The position numbers and the translations under genes are program-made. 6,818 bases of DNA from Acidobacteriota bacterium (lineage in GTDB: Bacteria > Acidobacteriota > Terriglobia > Terriglobales > Acidobacteriaceae), in assembly GCA_021841795.1 (NCBI GenBank), contig JAKCDN010000168.1, positions 1 through 6,818 of the forward strand. Direction: 5' to 3'. The notes beneath the pieces were generated by a model. That model was not told the DNA's origin. It worked only from the letters and a program-made list of their open reading frames with translations, and searched no databases. Position 1 is the first letter of the stretch. Each line of letters begins with the position of its first letter. Of this stretch, positions 1-6,633 are shown one piece after another.

Positions 1-596
1 GCGGCAACTCCGATCAGGGTTGCGCCAGCGGCGAGCACGGCGGGGGCGGTTTGAAGGGTGACGCCGCCGACAGCGACCAGGACGGCATCCGGTCCTGCCT
101 CGCCGCGGAGCCGGCGCACGCCTTCGGGTCCGATGGGGGCCTTGTCGGTCTGCTTGGTGGTGGTGGGGAAGACAGGGCCGATGGAGAGGTAGTCGGCAGG
201 CTGGCGCAGGATGCCGGGCAGAAGGCGCTCGGTACCGCCGTAGGCGCCGACGATGCGCGCCGGGCCGAGTGCCTGGCGGGCGGCGGCGGGAGTGGCATCA
301 CCCGCGTCAACATGCACTCCATCAAAACCAGCAACATCAACGAGATCGACGCGATCATCAAAGATGAGCTTTACCATTCCGGAAGGCATGGCTGCGCGCA
401 GGACGGCAGCGTCGGCGAGGAGCTCGGCGTCAGAGCCGGTCTTATTGCGGTATTCGAGGAGGGTGACGCCGGCATGGGCCAGCTCGCTGCCGAGCCGGTG
501 GAGAAACTGCTCGCGATTTGCCGGCGGAATGATGGCGCTGTCGAGGATGGGATAGACGGCAGGAAAGGAAAAGGGCATGAAGACAGAGTAGAGCAT
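1..596 (-). CDS. thiE: Thiamine phosphate synthase (ThiE), 3' end cut by window edge
   Basis: ThiE joins the pyrimidine HMP-PP to the thiazole phosphate THZ-P to give thiamine phosphate in the cytoplasm. The visible 198 residues read as a TIM-barrel TENI/ThiE protein: strand YPILDS (15-20), EYRNKTG (49-55) at the substrate phosphate site, FDDRVDL (79-85), DGVHVDAGD (92-100) at the usual Mg/pyrophosphate loop, DYLSIGPVFPTTTK (135-148) and VAVGGVT (174-180), all in family order. The family is about 210 residues, so only the last 10-20 are missing. The start is uncertain: ATG at 596 and an in-frame ATG at 578 (residue 7) both lack a clear Shine-Dalgarno, and the frame stays open upstream to a GTG at 644. 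It lies 74 bp after the DinB-like gene with a strong hairpin between. The related TenI is possible, but the intact GPVFPTTTK loop favours ThiE. Confidence 0.9.
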   Translation of the reverse strand, partial: MLYSVFMPFSFPAVYPILDSAIIPPANREQFLHRLGSELAHAGVTLLEYRNKTGSDAELLADAAVLRAAMPSGMVKLIFDDRVDLVDVAGFDGVHVDAGDATPAAARQALGPARIVGAYGGTERLLPGILRQPADYLSIGPVFPTTTKQTDKAPIGPEGVRRLRGEAGPDAVLVAVGGVTLQTAPAVLAAGATLIGVA

Positions 597-614
597 GAGG
601 CAGGAGCGACGGGC

Positions 615-662
615 GGCAGACAGAGAACCGAGCCCGGTTTCCACGGGTCTCGGTTCCCTGCC
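615..662 (-). terminator. Strong hairpin between DinB-like gene and thiE (terminator-like, no U-tract)
   Basis: On the minus strand GAACCGAG (656-649) pairs with CTCGGTTC (632-625). After a one-base bulge at 648, CCCG (647-644) pairs with CGGG (636-633) across a 7-nt loop. An outer GGCAG (662-658)/CTGCC (619-615) pair can extend it. The structure begins 8 nt after the DinB stop codon and is not followed by a T-run, so it may stabilise or process the message, or be a weak terminator, rather than a canonical intrinsic terminator. The stem is directly visible; its function is inferred. Confidence 0.5.
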
Positions 663-670
663 CGGGCGGC

Positions 671-1174
671 TCACATCTCGTCGGCGCTGGGGCCGTAGAT
701 GCCCGGAACCCTGGCGTTGAGCAGGCGCAGGTATACGGTCAACTGGCCGCGGTGATGGATCATGTGGTTAAAGACGGCATCGCGAAAGACCTGGTGTTTG
801 GGCTGGTCGATGACGGTGTTGCCCAGCCAGACGAGCTGCCAGTTGCGGTCCCAGGCGTCACCGGTTGTGGCTACGAGGGCGGCGCGGGAGGCGCCAAGGT
901 TCTGGTCGAACCGGGCGAGGGCCTCATCTTTGCCGGACGGGGAAAAGGGCTTGTAGTCAGAGCCGGCATCGATGTCCAGCTTGTCAGTGGTCAGCGTGGC
1001 GAGGGCCCAGTCGCCGGTAAAGTCGGTCAAGTGGCCGACGAGGCGGCCGAGGCTCATGGATTTGGGGTGTGGCTTGAAGTTAAAGTCCGCGTCGGCCGGA
1101 ACAGCCTCAAGAACCTTGCGGGTTTTGGCGGCTTCGCGATCAAACTCAGCGATGAGATCAGTTTGGTAGTCCAT
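671..1174 (-). CDS. DinB-like family metalloenzyme
   Basis: A 167-residue protein of the DinB/YfiT-like four-helix-bundle superfamily. These proteins bind a divalent metal through three histidines, and several act as thiol-dependent transferases (for example with bacillithiol or mycothiol). The expected ligands are present: H48 in LVGHLTDF, and H137 and H141 in the helix FNHMIHHRGQLTVYLRLL, the hallmark HxxxH-GQ-YLR stretch. The C-terminal GIYGPSADEM is typical of this subfamily, including acidobacterial copies. I chose ATG 1174 over an upstream ATG at 1222 because GGAGG (1187-1183) sits 8 nt ahead of it and homologues start MDYQ-like. The gene starts 87 bp after the hydrolase. The thiol substrate cannot be read from sequence; despite the name, no DNA-damage role is implied. 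Confidence 0.87.
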   Translation of the reverse strand: MDYQTDLIAEFDREAAKTRKVLEAVPADADFNFKPHPKSMSLGRLVGHLTDFTGDWALATLTTDKLDIDAGSDYKPFSPSGKDEALARFDQNLGASRAALVATTGDAWDRNWQLVWLGNTVIDQPKHQVFRDAVFNHMIHHRGQLTVYLRLLNARVPGIYGPSADEM

Positions 1175-1189
1175 CGGAGCAACCTCCAA
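1174..1189 (-). promoter_or_regulatory. Shine-Dalgarno of the DinB-like gene, inside a hairpin
   Basis: GGAGG (1187-1183) lies 8 nt before ATG 1174 and fixes the start. The same bases form TTGGAG (1189-1184), loop GTTG, CTCCGA (1179-1174): six pairs including one G-U, reaching the A of the start codon. The ribosome site may therefore be partly masked in the free mRNA. The site is seen; masking is inferred. Confidence 0.6.
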
Positions 1190-1200
1190 GTTGCCCAGAC

Positions 1201-1206
1201 AGCATA
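1201..1206 (-). promoter_or_regulatory. Weak candidate -10 box for the DinB-like gene
   Basis: TATGCT (4 of 6 to TATAAT) on the minus strand would start transcription near 1194, just ahead of the GGAGG site. The upstream stretch to 1245 is the most AT-rich part of the gap (AAATTTAT and a CTTTTTCTTC run). No good -35 lies at 16-18 bp; a TTGACC is present but only 10 bp from the box. Treat as tentative; read-through from the hydrolase gene is equally possible. Confidence 0.25.
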
Positions 1207-1261
1207 ACCGATTTAAGGTCAACAGGCGAAGAAAAAGCGATAAATTTGCGCACTTGCGGCG

Positions 1262-2191
1262 CTAACGAAAGAAGCGGGAGACGGCGGATGCCGACCAGGC
1301 CTGCTGCCAGCCACAGCGGCCGTCGAGGGGCAGCGGAACAGCAGGCGGGGGCATGGCCGGCCCCGAGGCCGGAGGGATGACGGAGGGCGCAGGCGGGCTG
1401 GTGCGCAGATAATCGCCGTGACCGTAGTTCCATTGACTGGGAATCTGGCAGGGCGGCAGGTAGCGGTCAGGGCGTTCGGCGGGCCCGAAGCGTCCGAGAG
1501 CCGACTCCCACCAGGGATGGTCGCGATCGAGGACCTCGGCGACGAAATCTCCGAGGGGAAATGCCCAGCGGAGAATCTCGTCTTCCTTTGAAGCGAGAAC
1601 GGCGATCTGCCCGGCTTTTTGCTGGATGGCGGCAAATTCTCCGGTGAGGCAACGGTCGTCGATGGCGCCGGCCATGAGGATGGCGCGGCGCACGGGCGAC
1701 TTGATGGCGGTGATGGCCTCAAGAATGACGCGCGCTCCCAGGCTGTGGGAGACAAAGGAGAGGCTGGCGGCGCTTTGAAAGGCGGCATCGACAAAGGCGG
1801 CGGCGATGGCGCCGGCCTGCATGGCGTGAGCGGGCTCGGCCGGATAGCAAAGCGCATGGAGGGACTCAGAATCTCCGGGCCACAGGAGGCCGAGGTAGGC
1901 CGCGGAGTCGGGCAGGGTGAGCAGCTTGCGCCACTCGGCAAGAGCCTGAATGCCATCCTGGCGGTTGTTGTTGAAGCCGTGGGTGGCGATGAGAACATCT
2001 TTGCCGCAGATAAAACTCTGCAAATCGGCCAGCGGGAGATCGACGAAGCGGGAGTGATCAGAGTAGTTGGGGTCGTTCACGGCGGCAACGCCGTTCCACT
2101 GCATGGGGTGGACGCGGTCGGCTACGTCGCCGCCGCCCCAGAGCATGCGGAGGTCAAGGAAGCGCGTGACTGCATCGGCGGCGACGGTCAT
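1262..2191 (-). CDS. Alpha/beta hydrolase, DUF900 (COG4782)-like, with Pro-rich C-terminal tail
   Basis: A 309-residue putative serine hydrolase. The fold signature is readable in order: strand and oxyanion loop VLIATHGFNNN (66-76), LGLLWPGDS (100-108), nucleophile elbow SHSLGAR with Ser150, strand AILMAGAIDD (170-179), a likely acid at D204 in SKEDEIL, and a likely catalytic H258 in NYGHGDY. HGFNN, WPGDS and SHSLG resemble the DUF900 group of uncharacterised esterase-like enzymes. There is no signal peptide, so it is probably cytoplasmic. A proline-rich tail (about 266-288) after the catalytic core may be a flexible arm or docking segment. The ATG overlaps the upstream membrane-protein stop (ATGA), so the two are translationally coupled and may act together at the membrane. 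Substrate is unknown. The acid and His assignments are inferred from spacing. Confidence 0.8.
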   Translation of the reverse strand: MTVAADAVTRFLDLRMLWGGGDVADRVHPMQWNGVAAVNDPNYSDHSRFVDLPLADLQSFICGKDVLIATHGFNNNRQDGIQALAEWRKLLTLPDSAAYLGLLWPGDSESLHALCYPAEPAHAMQAGAIAAAFVDAAFQSAASLSFVSHSLGARVILEAITAIKSPVRRAILMAGAIDDRCLTGEFAAIQQKAGQIAVLASKEDEILRWAFPLGDFVAEVLDRDHPWWESALGRFGPAERPDRYLPPCQIPSQWNYGHGDYLRTSPPAPSVIPPASGPAMPPPAVPLPLDGRCGWQQAWSASAVSRFFR

Positions 2192-2922
2192 CGGCGGGCC
2201 TTGCGGACCAGCTGCATGGTGTCAACGGCGGTAGCGAGGGCGGTGGAGAGATCCTTGGCGACGGGCGCCAGCGGCGTGGCCAGCAGGCCCACGACGAGGG
2301 CGAGTCCGAAGTCGCGCCCATGCCAGAAACCGGCACCGTCGATGAGCCATCCGCCGACCACGGCAAGCACAACGGCGATGGCGGCGGCGAGGCTGCGCGT
2401 GGCGTTGCGATAGCGCTGATCGGAGAGCTGGTAGCACTCGTCAAGCATTGCGGTCACGATGAGATCGAAGCGGGCGAAGATGTCGCTTTCAGCCGGGGCG
2501 AGGGGTTTGCCGGCCAGCGTCTTTTCCGCGACCGATTTGAGGAGGACGGGATCGACGTTGGTGGCCGCGGCCAGGGCGGGCGCGTTGCCGGGGCTGAGGT
2601 GCAGCTTGACGAGGGATTTGGCAATGGCCTTCTGGCTGGCGATGTCGTTGCCGTTGACCCAGTTGGCGGCGACGGTGGCGAGGATGTTTTTGCGCGGCAG
2701 CGCGTTGACGGGCGCGAGCGGCAGGTGTTCGCCGCTTTGATTGGGCGTGAGCGCCGAAACGGTCTGTTGAATATGCCCGAGCCCGATGTGGTTGATCGGC
2801 GGGAATAACGGCTTGAGGGCCTCAAGGAGCCCGAAGGCGGCGGTTCCCAGCCCGCCGACGGCCGAGATCAGTTGCGCCAGTTGCAGGCCCGAGACTGGCA
2901 ACGAAGCAGGATCTCCGTTCAT
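2188..2922 (-). CDS. Membrane protein of unknown function, coupled to the hydrolase
   Basis: A 244-residue protein that I cannot assign to a named family. It has a Gly/Ala-rich hydrophobic N-terminal segment (about 13-40, AQLISAVGGLGTAAFGLLEA), a mostly polar middle (about 50-170), and two strong hydrophobic segments near the C-terminus (about 177-195 and 205-222) separated by a short turn containing WHGRDFG, then a basic end (VRKARR). The likely topology is a soluble central domain held by a C-terminal hairpin, with the N-terminal segment either a third span or a membrane-associated helix; no cleavable signal peptide is obvious. Start ATG 2922 follows a G-run (about 7 nt upstream) rather than a classical Shine-Dalgarno, with a TATAAG box further up. 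Its stop overlaps the hydrolase start, implying a functional partnership. Confidence 0.75.
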   Translation of the reverse strand: MNGDPASLPVSGLQLAQLISAVGGLGTAAFGLLEALKPLFPPINHIGLGHIQQTVSALTPNQSGEHLPLAPVNALPRKNILATVAANWVNGNDIASQKAIAKSLVKLHLSPGNAPALAAATNVDPVLLKSVAEKTLAGKPLAPAESDIFARFDLIVTAMLDECYQLSDQRYRNATRSLAAAIAVVLAVVGGWLIDGAGFWHGRDFGLALVVGLLATPLAPVAKDLSTALATAVDTMQLVRKARR

Positions 2923-2948
2923 AGTGCGCCCCCCACGCTCTACCAGAC

Positions 2949-2954
2949 CTTATA
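2949..2954 (-). promoter_or_regulatory. Candidate -10 box for the membrane protein-hydrolase unit
   Basis: TATAAG (5 of 6 to TATAAT) on the minus strand, 26 nt before ATG 2922, would give a short leader of about 19 nt. The -35 position at 17 bp reads TACCCA (3 of 6), so the match rests on the -10. It lies in the 150-bp gap after accC, in which I find no intrinsic terminator. Read-through from accC is therefore also possible. Confidence 0.4.
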
Positions 2955-3072
2955 CCGCGAAAATCCGGGGATGGGTAGAGAAATCCGGCGAGAGCGGCAG
3001 GCGCGCCTTTCGGGAGCGGAGCACGGGAGGCCGAACCGCCTGCGAGCGCGGGCTGAAAGAAACTGCCGCGGT

Positions 3073-4434
3073 CTACTTTTCAGCCTCGGCGCGCGCCTTG
3101 AGGAACCGCTCCATGAAGCCGGTGTCGAACTGGCCGGTGCGGAAGCCGTGATCCTGAAAGATGGCCTGATGCAGGGGGATGGAGGTATCGACGCCGCGCA
3201 CGATGAACTGGCCGAGCGCCCGCTCCATCTTGGCCATGGCCTCGGCGCGATCGACGCCGTGGGTAATGAGCTTGGCGATCATGGAATCGTAGTAAGGGGG
3301 GATGACGCCCTCGGAGTACTGGGCCGTCTCCACGCGCACGCCGTTGCCCCCGGGCACGTTGAAGGCCGTGATCTTGCCGGCGGAGGGGGTAAAACGCTGC
3401 GGGTGCTCGGCGTTGACGCGGCACTCGATGGCGTGGCCGCGCATCTCAAGCCTGGGCGGCAGGATGGCGTCGAGCCGTTCGCCCGCGGCGATGCGCAACT
3501 GCGCCTTGACGAGGTCGATGCCCGTGATGGCCTCAGTGACGGGGTGTTCCACCTGGATGCGGGTGTTCATTTCAATGAAGTACAGTTGGCGCTTTGCATC
3601 CATGAGGAACTCGACGGTGCCGGCGTTCTGATAGCCGATCTCGCTGAGGCATCTTACGAGGGTTTGCCCAATCTCTTCCCGCAGCTCGGGAGTGACCTGA
3701 AGGCTGGGGGCCTCCTCAATGAGCTTTTGATGACGGCGCTGGATGGAGCACTCGCGCTCGAAGAGCGAAACCACGCTGCCGTGCTCGTCGGCGAGGATCT
3801 GGAACTCGATGTGGCGGGGATTCTCGACGAACTTCTCCATATAGAGCTCGCCGTTGCCGAAGGCGTTAGCCGCCTCAGTGAAGGCGGCATGGAAGAGGTT
3901 GGGAAGTTCCGCGGAGTCGCGCACGATTCTCATGCCGCGGCCGCCGCCGCCGGCCTTGGCCTTGAGAATCACGGGATAGCCGACCTTCTCGGCCCAGGCG
4001 CGCGCTTCCTCGGCCGTGGTCAAGACGCCGTCCGACCCGGGAAGGATGGGCACCTTGGCTTTCTTCATGGCCTGGCGCGCTTTTTCTTTTTCGCCCATCA
4101 ACCGTGTGACTTCAGGCGGAGGGCCGATGAACTTGATGTTCGAGGCGCGACAGACTTCAGCGAAGTTGGCGTTTTCGCTGAGCAGTCCGTAACCGGGATG
4201 GATGGCATCGACGTCGGCGATCTCGGCAGCGGAGATGACCGCGGGCACGTTCAAATAACTGTCAGAGGCGCGCGGCGGGCCGATGCAGATGGCCTCGTCG
4301 GCAAAGCGCACGTGCAGCGAGTTGCGGTCAGCCTCGCTGTACACGGCTACGGTGCGAATCCCCAGTTCACGGCAGGCGTTCAGGACGCGCAGCGCGATCT
4401 CACCACGATTGGCAATCAGAACTTTACGAAACAT
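3073..4434 (-). CDS. accC: Biotin carboxylase subunit of acetyl-CoA carboxylase (AccC)
   Basis: AccC carboxylates biotin on AccB using ATP and bicarbonate, the first half-reaction of acetyl-CoA carboxylase in fatty-acid synthesis (cytoplasm). The protein is 453 residues, close to the usual 449 or so. N-terminal domain: IANRGEIA (7-14), [10 protein letters not shown] (79-88), FIGPP (102-106). ATP-grasp: K116 in MGEK, K158 and the glycine loop AGGGGRGM (161-168), HIEFQILAD (208-216), [12 protein letters not shown] with K237. Active site: E275, E288, R292, Q294 and E296 in [17 protein letters not shown]-terminal domain: [11 protein letters not shown] (333-343) and [12 protein letters not shown] (379-390). 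All key residues are intact. I chose ATG 4434 because homologues start [14 protein letters not shown] and AAGGA (4443-4439) precedes it by 4 nt. An in-frame ATG at 4521 would add 29 unrelated residues and is rejected. AccB lies 419 bp upstream, an unusually long separation. Confidence 0.97.
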   Translation of the reverse strand: MFRKVLIANRGEIALRVLNACRELGIRTVAVYSEADRNSLHVRFADEAICIGPPRASDSYLNVPAVISAAEIADVDAIHPGYGLLSENANFAEVCRASNIKFIGPPPEVTRLMGEKEKARQAMKKAKVPILPGSDGVLTTAEEARAWAEKVGYPVILKAKAGGGGRGMRIVRDSAELPNLFHAAFTEAANAFGNGELYMEKFVENPRHIEFQILADEHGSVVSLFERECSIQRRHQKLIEEAPSLQVTPELREEIGQTLVRCLSEIGYQNAGTVEFLMDAKRQLYFIEMNTRIQVEHPVTEAITGIDLVKAQLRIAAGERLDAILPPRLEMRGHAIECRVNAEHPQRFTPSAGKITAFNVPGGNGVRVETAQYSEGVIPPYYDSMIAKLITHGVDRAEAMAKMERALGQFIVRGVDTSIPLHQAIFQDHGFRTGQFDTGFMERFLKARAEAEK

Positions 4435-4438
4435 GGAG

Positions 4439-4443
4439 TCCTT
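4439..4443 (-). promoter_or_regulatory. accC: accC Shine-Dalgarno
   Basis: AAGGA sits 4 nt before ATG 4434. The spacing is short but it is the only ribosome-site-like sequence near any accC start, and it supports ATG 4434 over the in-frame ATG at 4521. Confidence 0.5.
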
Positions 4444-4460
4444 AGTCAGCGAGGTTAATA

Positions 4461-4518
4461 AAGCCGGCCTGGCCGGCAAAGTTCGACAGGAGGACAGAAG
4501 GCAGCGGGCCAGGCCGGC
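4461..4518 (-). promoter_or_regulatory. Possible attenuator: alternative hairpins upstream of accC
   Basis: On the minus strand GCCGGCCTGGCC (4518-4507) is an exact 12-bp complement of GGCCAGGCCGGC (4474-4463), with a 32-nt loop. The second arm is also part of GCCGGC-CAG-GCCGGC (4477-4463), a compact 6-bp GC stem followed at once by TTTATT, the shape of an intrinsic terminator. The two folds share bases and cannot coexist, so one could act as anti-terminator of the other. The accC Shine-Dalgarno lies about 20 nt downstream. The pairings are seen; regulation is inferred. Confidence 0.4.
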
Positions 4519-4806
4519 CATTCAAAGCGCGCGCGACTTCATGGCGTTTGTCGATCAACCTATCCCTCCCGATCCATCATCCAGTGAGCCATAATCTACA
4601 GTCCGTTCCGGCGGCGAGCGCCGGGAAGAGCGACGGAGCAACACTGCCGAATGCCGGCGAACGGCGGCACCGGCGTGGCCGGTACGAACCTTGGCCGGCC
4701 CAGAAGCGGAAGCAGGCCGGGTGCGATCGGCCGGCGCGGGCCCGTACTGCCATTCGCCGGTCACTCAAGGCGCAGACGCCATCGGGGCCGGCCACAAATC
4801 ATCCCC

Positions 4807-4846
4807 GAGCAAGGCGCGAGCACGTATTGCTCCGCCGGCCCTGCTC
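4807..4846 (-). other. Hairpin just downstream of accB
   Basis: On the minus strand GAGCAGGGC (4846-4838) pairs with GCCTTGCTC (4815-4807) in nine pairs including one G-U. Inside it GAGCA (4832-4828) pairs with TGCTC (4822-4818) around loop ATACG. It begins 7 nt after the accB stop codon. No T-run follows, so it is more likely a message-stability or processing element than a terminator. Confidence 0.45.
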
Positions 4847-4853
4847 CACGCGA

Positions 4854-5348
<495 letters not shown>

Positions 5349-5400
5349 GCTTTTCTTCGACTCTCCACACACAAGTCTACGTACCTATGAACTGCCGCGC

Positions 5401-6492
5401 TTAAAGCTCGACCAACGCCTTCGGCGAGGGCGTGAGCACCTGTCCCGCGGTGCGCGTCACGGCCACCATGTCTTCAATACGGATGCCGAACTGCCCCGGG
5501 AGATAGATGCCGGGTTCGATCGTCACCACCATGCCGGGGACGAGCAGAGTGCGCTGCCCTACCCCGAGACGCGGCGGCTCATGTATCTCCAAACCGACCC
5601 CGTGGCCGGTGGAGTGAGAAAACGCGTCGCCCAAACCATGGCCGCGCAGGATGCCGCGCGCCGCTTCGTCCACCTCCGCGCAACTGACCCCGGGCGCCAC
5701 CGCTCTGATCGCGTTCTCCTGCGCCTCCAGCACCGCCTGATATGCCTTCCGCTCAGCGGGCTTTGGCGTTCCGAGGAAGACCGTCCGGGTCATATCGGAG
5801 CAATAACCCTTGTGGATTATACCGAAGTCGAGGGTGACAAATCCGCGTTTGGGGAGTCGGGCCACGCTGGCGCGGCCATGGGGGAGAGCGGAGCGTTCGC
5901 CGCCGGCGACGATGGTCTCGAAGGACATGCCGTCCGCGCCGAGCGTGCGCGCCTCATGCTCCAGCTCCGCGGCCACGTCGATCTCGGCGATGCCGGGACG
6001 GAGGAGGCCGAGAATCCCCTCAAAGAGCCGGCAGCCGAGGAGTGCGGCCTCGGCCACCAGGGTCAGCTCGTCCTCGTCCTTGACCATGCGCAACTGCTCG
6101 ACAAAGGGCGCGGGAAGCTCGGCGAGAAAACTCCTTCTGAGGCTGCCGGGCAGCTCGGACTTCCATCGCTTGAGCTCGGCCACGGTGGTGCGCGCGGGGT
6201 CAAACCCCGCCGCGTGCACACCGGGCTGGGCCGCGAGCCACTGCGCAGCCGCGATGGCCGGGGCACCGTGCACGATGTGCACCTCGGCGCCCTGCGCCTC
6301 TTCAGCGGCCTGGGTGGTGTAGCGGCTGTCGGTAAACAGGCGCGCTCTGCGCCGCGTAATCGCCAGCGCGGCGCTGGACCCGGTGAATCCGCACAGATAG
6401 CGCACATCGGGAAGAAACGTGATGAGCAGACCGGGAAGCCCGGCTCGATGCATCTTGCGGCGCAGCGCGCTCATGCGGCGGAAGTGATCCAT
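5401..6492 (-). CDS. Xaa-Pro peptidase, M24B metallopeptidase family
   Basis: A cytoplasmic dinuclear-metal peptidase that cleaves bonds next to proline (aminopeptidase P or prolidase type). The 363 residues have the two-domain M24B layout: a creatinase-like N-terminal domain (about 1-130, with LITFLPDVRYLCGFTGSSAA) and the pita-bread catalytic domain. All five metal ligands are visible: D222 (TLDFG), D233 (CSDMTRT), H297 (TGHGVGLEIHE), E326 (TIEPGIY) and E340 (IRIED). H205 (PHGRAS) and H304 are the usual substrate-side histidines. The length matches short PapA/YqhT-type enzymes, such as those in Gram-positive acc operons. ATG 6492 lacks a Shine-Dalgarno; M7 is an alternative start. It is first in the minus-strand run, divergent from ftsY, and probably leads the accBC transcript. 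Whether it acts on Xaa-Pro dipeptides or longer peptides cannot be told, so no symbol is given. Confidence 0.93.
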   Translation of the reverse strand: MDHFRRMSALRRKMHRAGLPGLLITFLPDVRYLCGFTGSSAALAITRRRARLFTDSRYTTQAAEEAQGAEVHIVHGAPAIAAAQWLAAQPGVHAAGFDPARTTVAELKRWKSELPGSLRRSFLAELPAPFVEQLRMVKDEDELTLVAEAALLGCRLFEGILGLLRPGIAEIDVAAELEHEARTLGADGMSFETIVAGGERSALPHGRASVARLPKRGFVTLDFGIIHKGYCSDMTRTVFLGTPKPAERKAYQAVLEAQENAIRAVAPGVSCAEVDEAARGILRGHGLGDAFSHSTGHGVGLEIHEPPRLGVGQRTLLVPGMVVTIEPGIYLPGQFGIRIEDMVAVTRTAGQVLTPSPKALVEL

Positions 6493-6633
6493 TCGATTAG
6501 TTTTATCATGGCGGGCAAGCTGATCCGGGCGAAAAATTGCGGTGGGACGGCTTTCTGTAACGCGAGGAGCCGAGGGCGCGGATGGCGAACGGGCGGAGAG
6601 ACGAGCCGGCTTGGCTCCGTTACACTAAAACCA
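6493..6633. promoter_or_regulatory. Divergent intergenic region, peptidase gene and ftsY
   Basis: This 141-bp gap must hold the promoters for both directions. For ftsY, TACACT (6621-6626, 4 of 6 to TATAAT) ends 7 nt before ATG 6634, and a dyad GAGCC-GGCTT-GGCTC (6603-6617) lies just upstream of it; the -35 position (GAGACG) is poor. For the peptidase gene, an extended -10-like TGATAAAAC on the minus strand ends about 7 nt before ATG 6492. Both would give leaderless or near-leaderless messages, and neither start has a Shine-Dalgarno. Confidence 0.4.

Larger units (their letters stand above)
4435..4853 (-). other. Long structured accB-accC spacer (accC leader)
   Basis: This gap of 419 bp holds no convincing gene on either strand; the open frames in it are short, Arg/Pro/Ala-rich and resemble nothing I know. 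It is strikingly rich in the palindrome GCCGGC, with copies at 4463, 4472, 4513, 4653, 4694, 4730, 4787 and 4834, plus related GCCGGT/GCCGGG. Several of these make hairpins, for example ACCGGC-CAC-GCCGGT (4683-4669). The most AT-rich part is around 4571-4605, where a weak -10-like TAGATT might give accC its own promoter. A six-codon frame MKSRAL (ATG 4542 to TGA 4522) sits just before the accC-proximal hairpins. Confidence 0.6.

Noticed and set aside
597..670. TPP riboswitch (THI box) upstream of thiE
   Set aside because: None of the conserved TPP core segments (the CTGAGA and CTGATCTGG-type motifs) is present; only a simple stem is seen.
51..698. 215-codon open frame on the plus strand
   Set aside because: Antisense to thiE, whose motifs read clearly on the minus strand.
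1201..1261. Intrinsic terminator after the hydrolase gene
   Set aside because: A CTTTTTCTTC run is present, but the only stem ahead of it (GCGC/GCGC) has four pairs and is too far from the run.
1619..2413. 264-codon open frame on the plus strand
   Set aside because: Antisense to the hydrolase and membrane-protein genes; Gly/Ala/Val-rich shadow with no recognisable domain.
2872..4458. 528-codon open frame on the plus strand
   Set aside because: It lies antisense to accC, whose full set of catalytic motifs is intact, and its protein is a low-complexity Gly/Asp/Val/Leu mix with no motif. It is a codon-bias shadow.
4435..4521. 29-residue N-terminal extension of AccC from ATG 4521
   Set aside because: The extension resembles no biotin carboxylase, covers the hairpins, and the family start [14 protein letters not shown] has its own AAGGA site.
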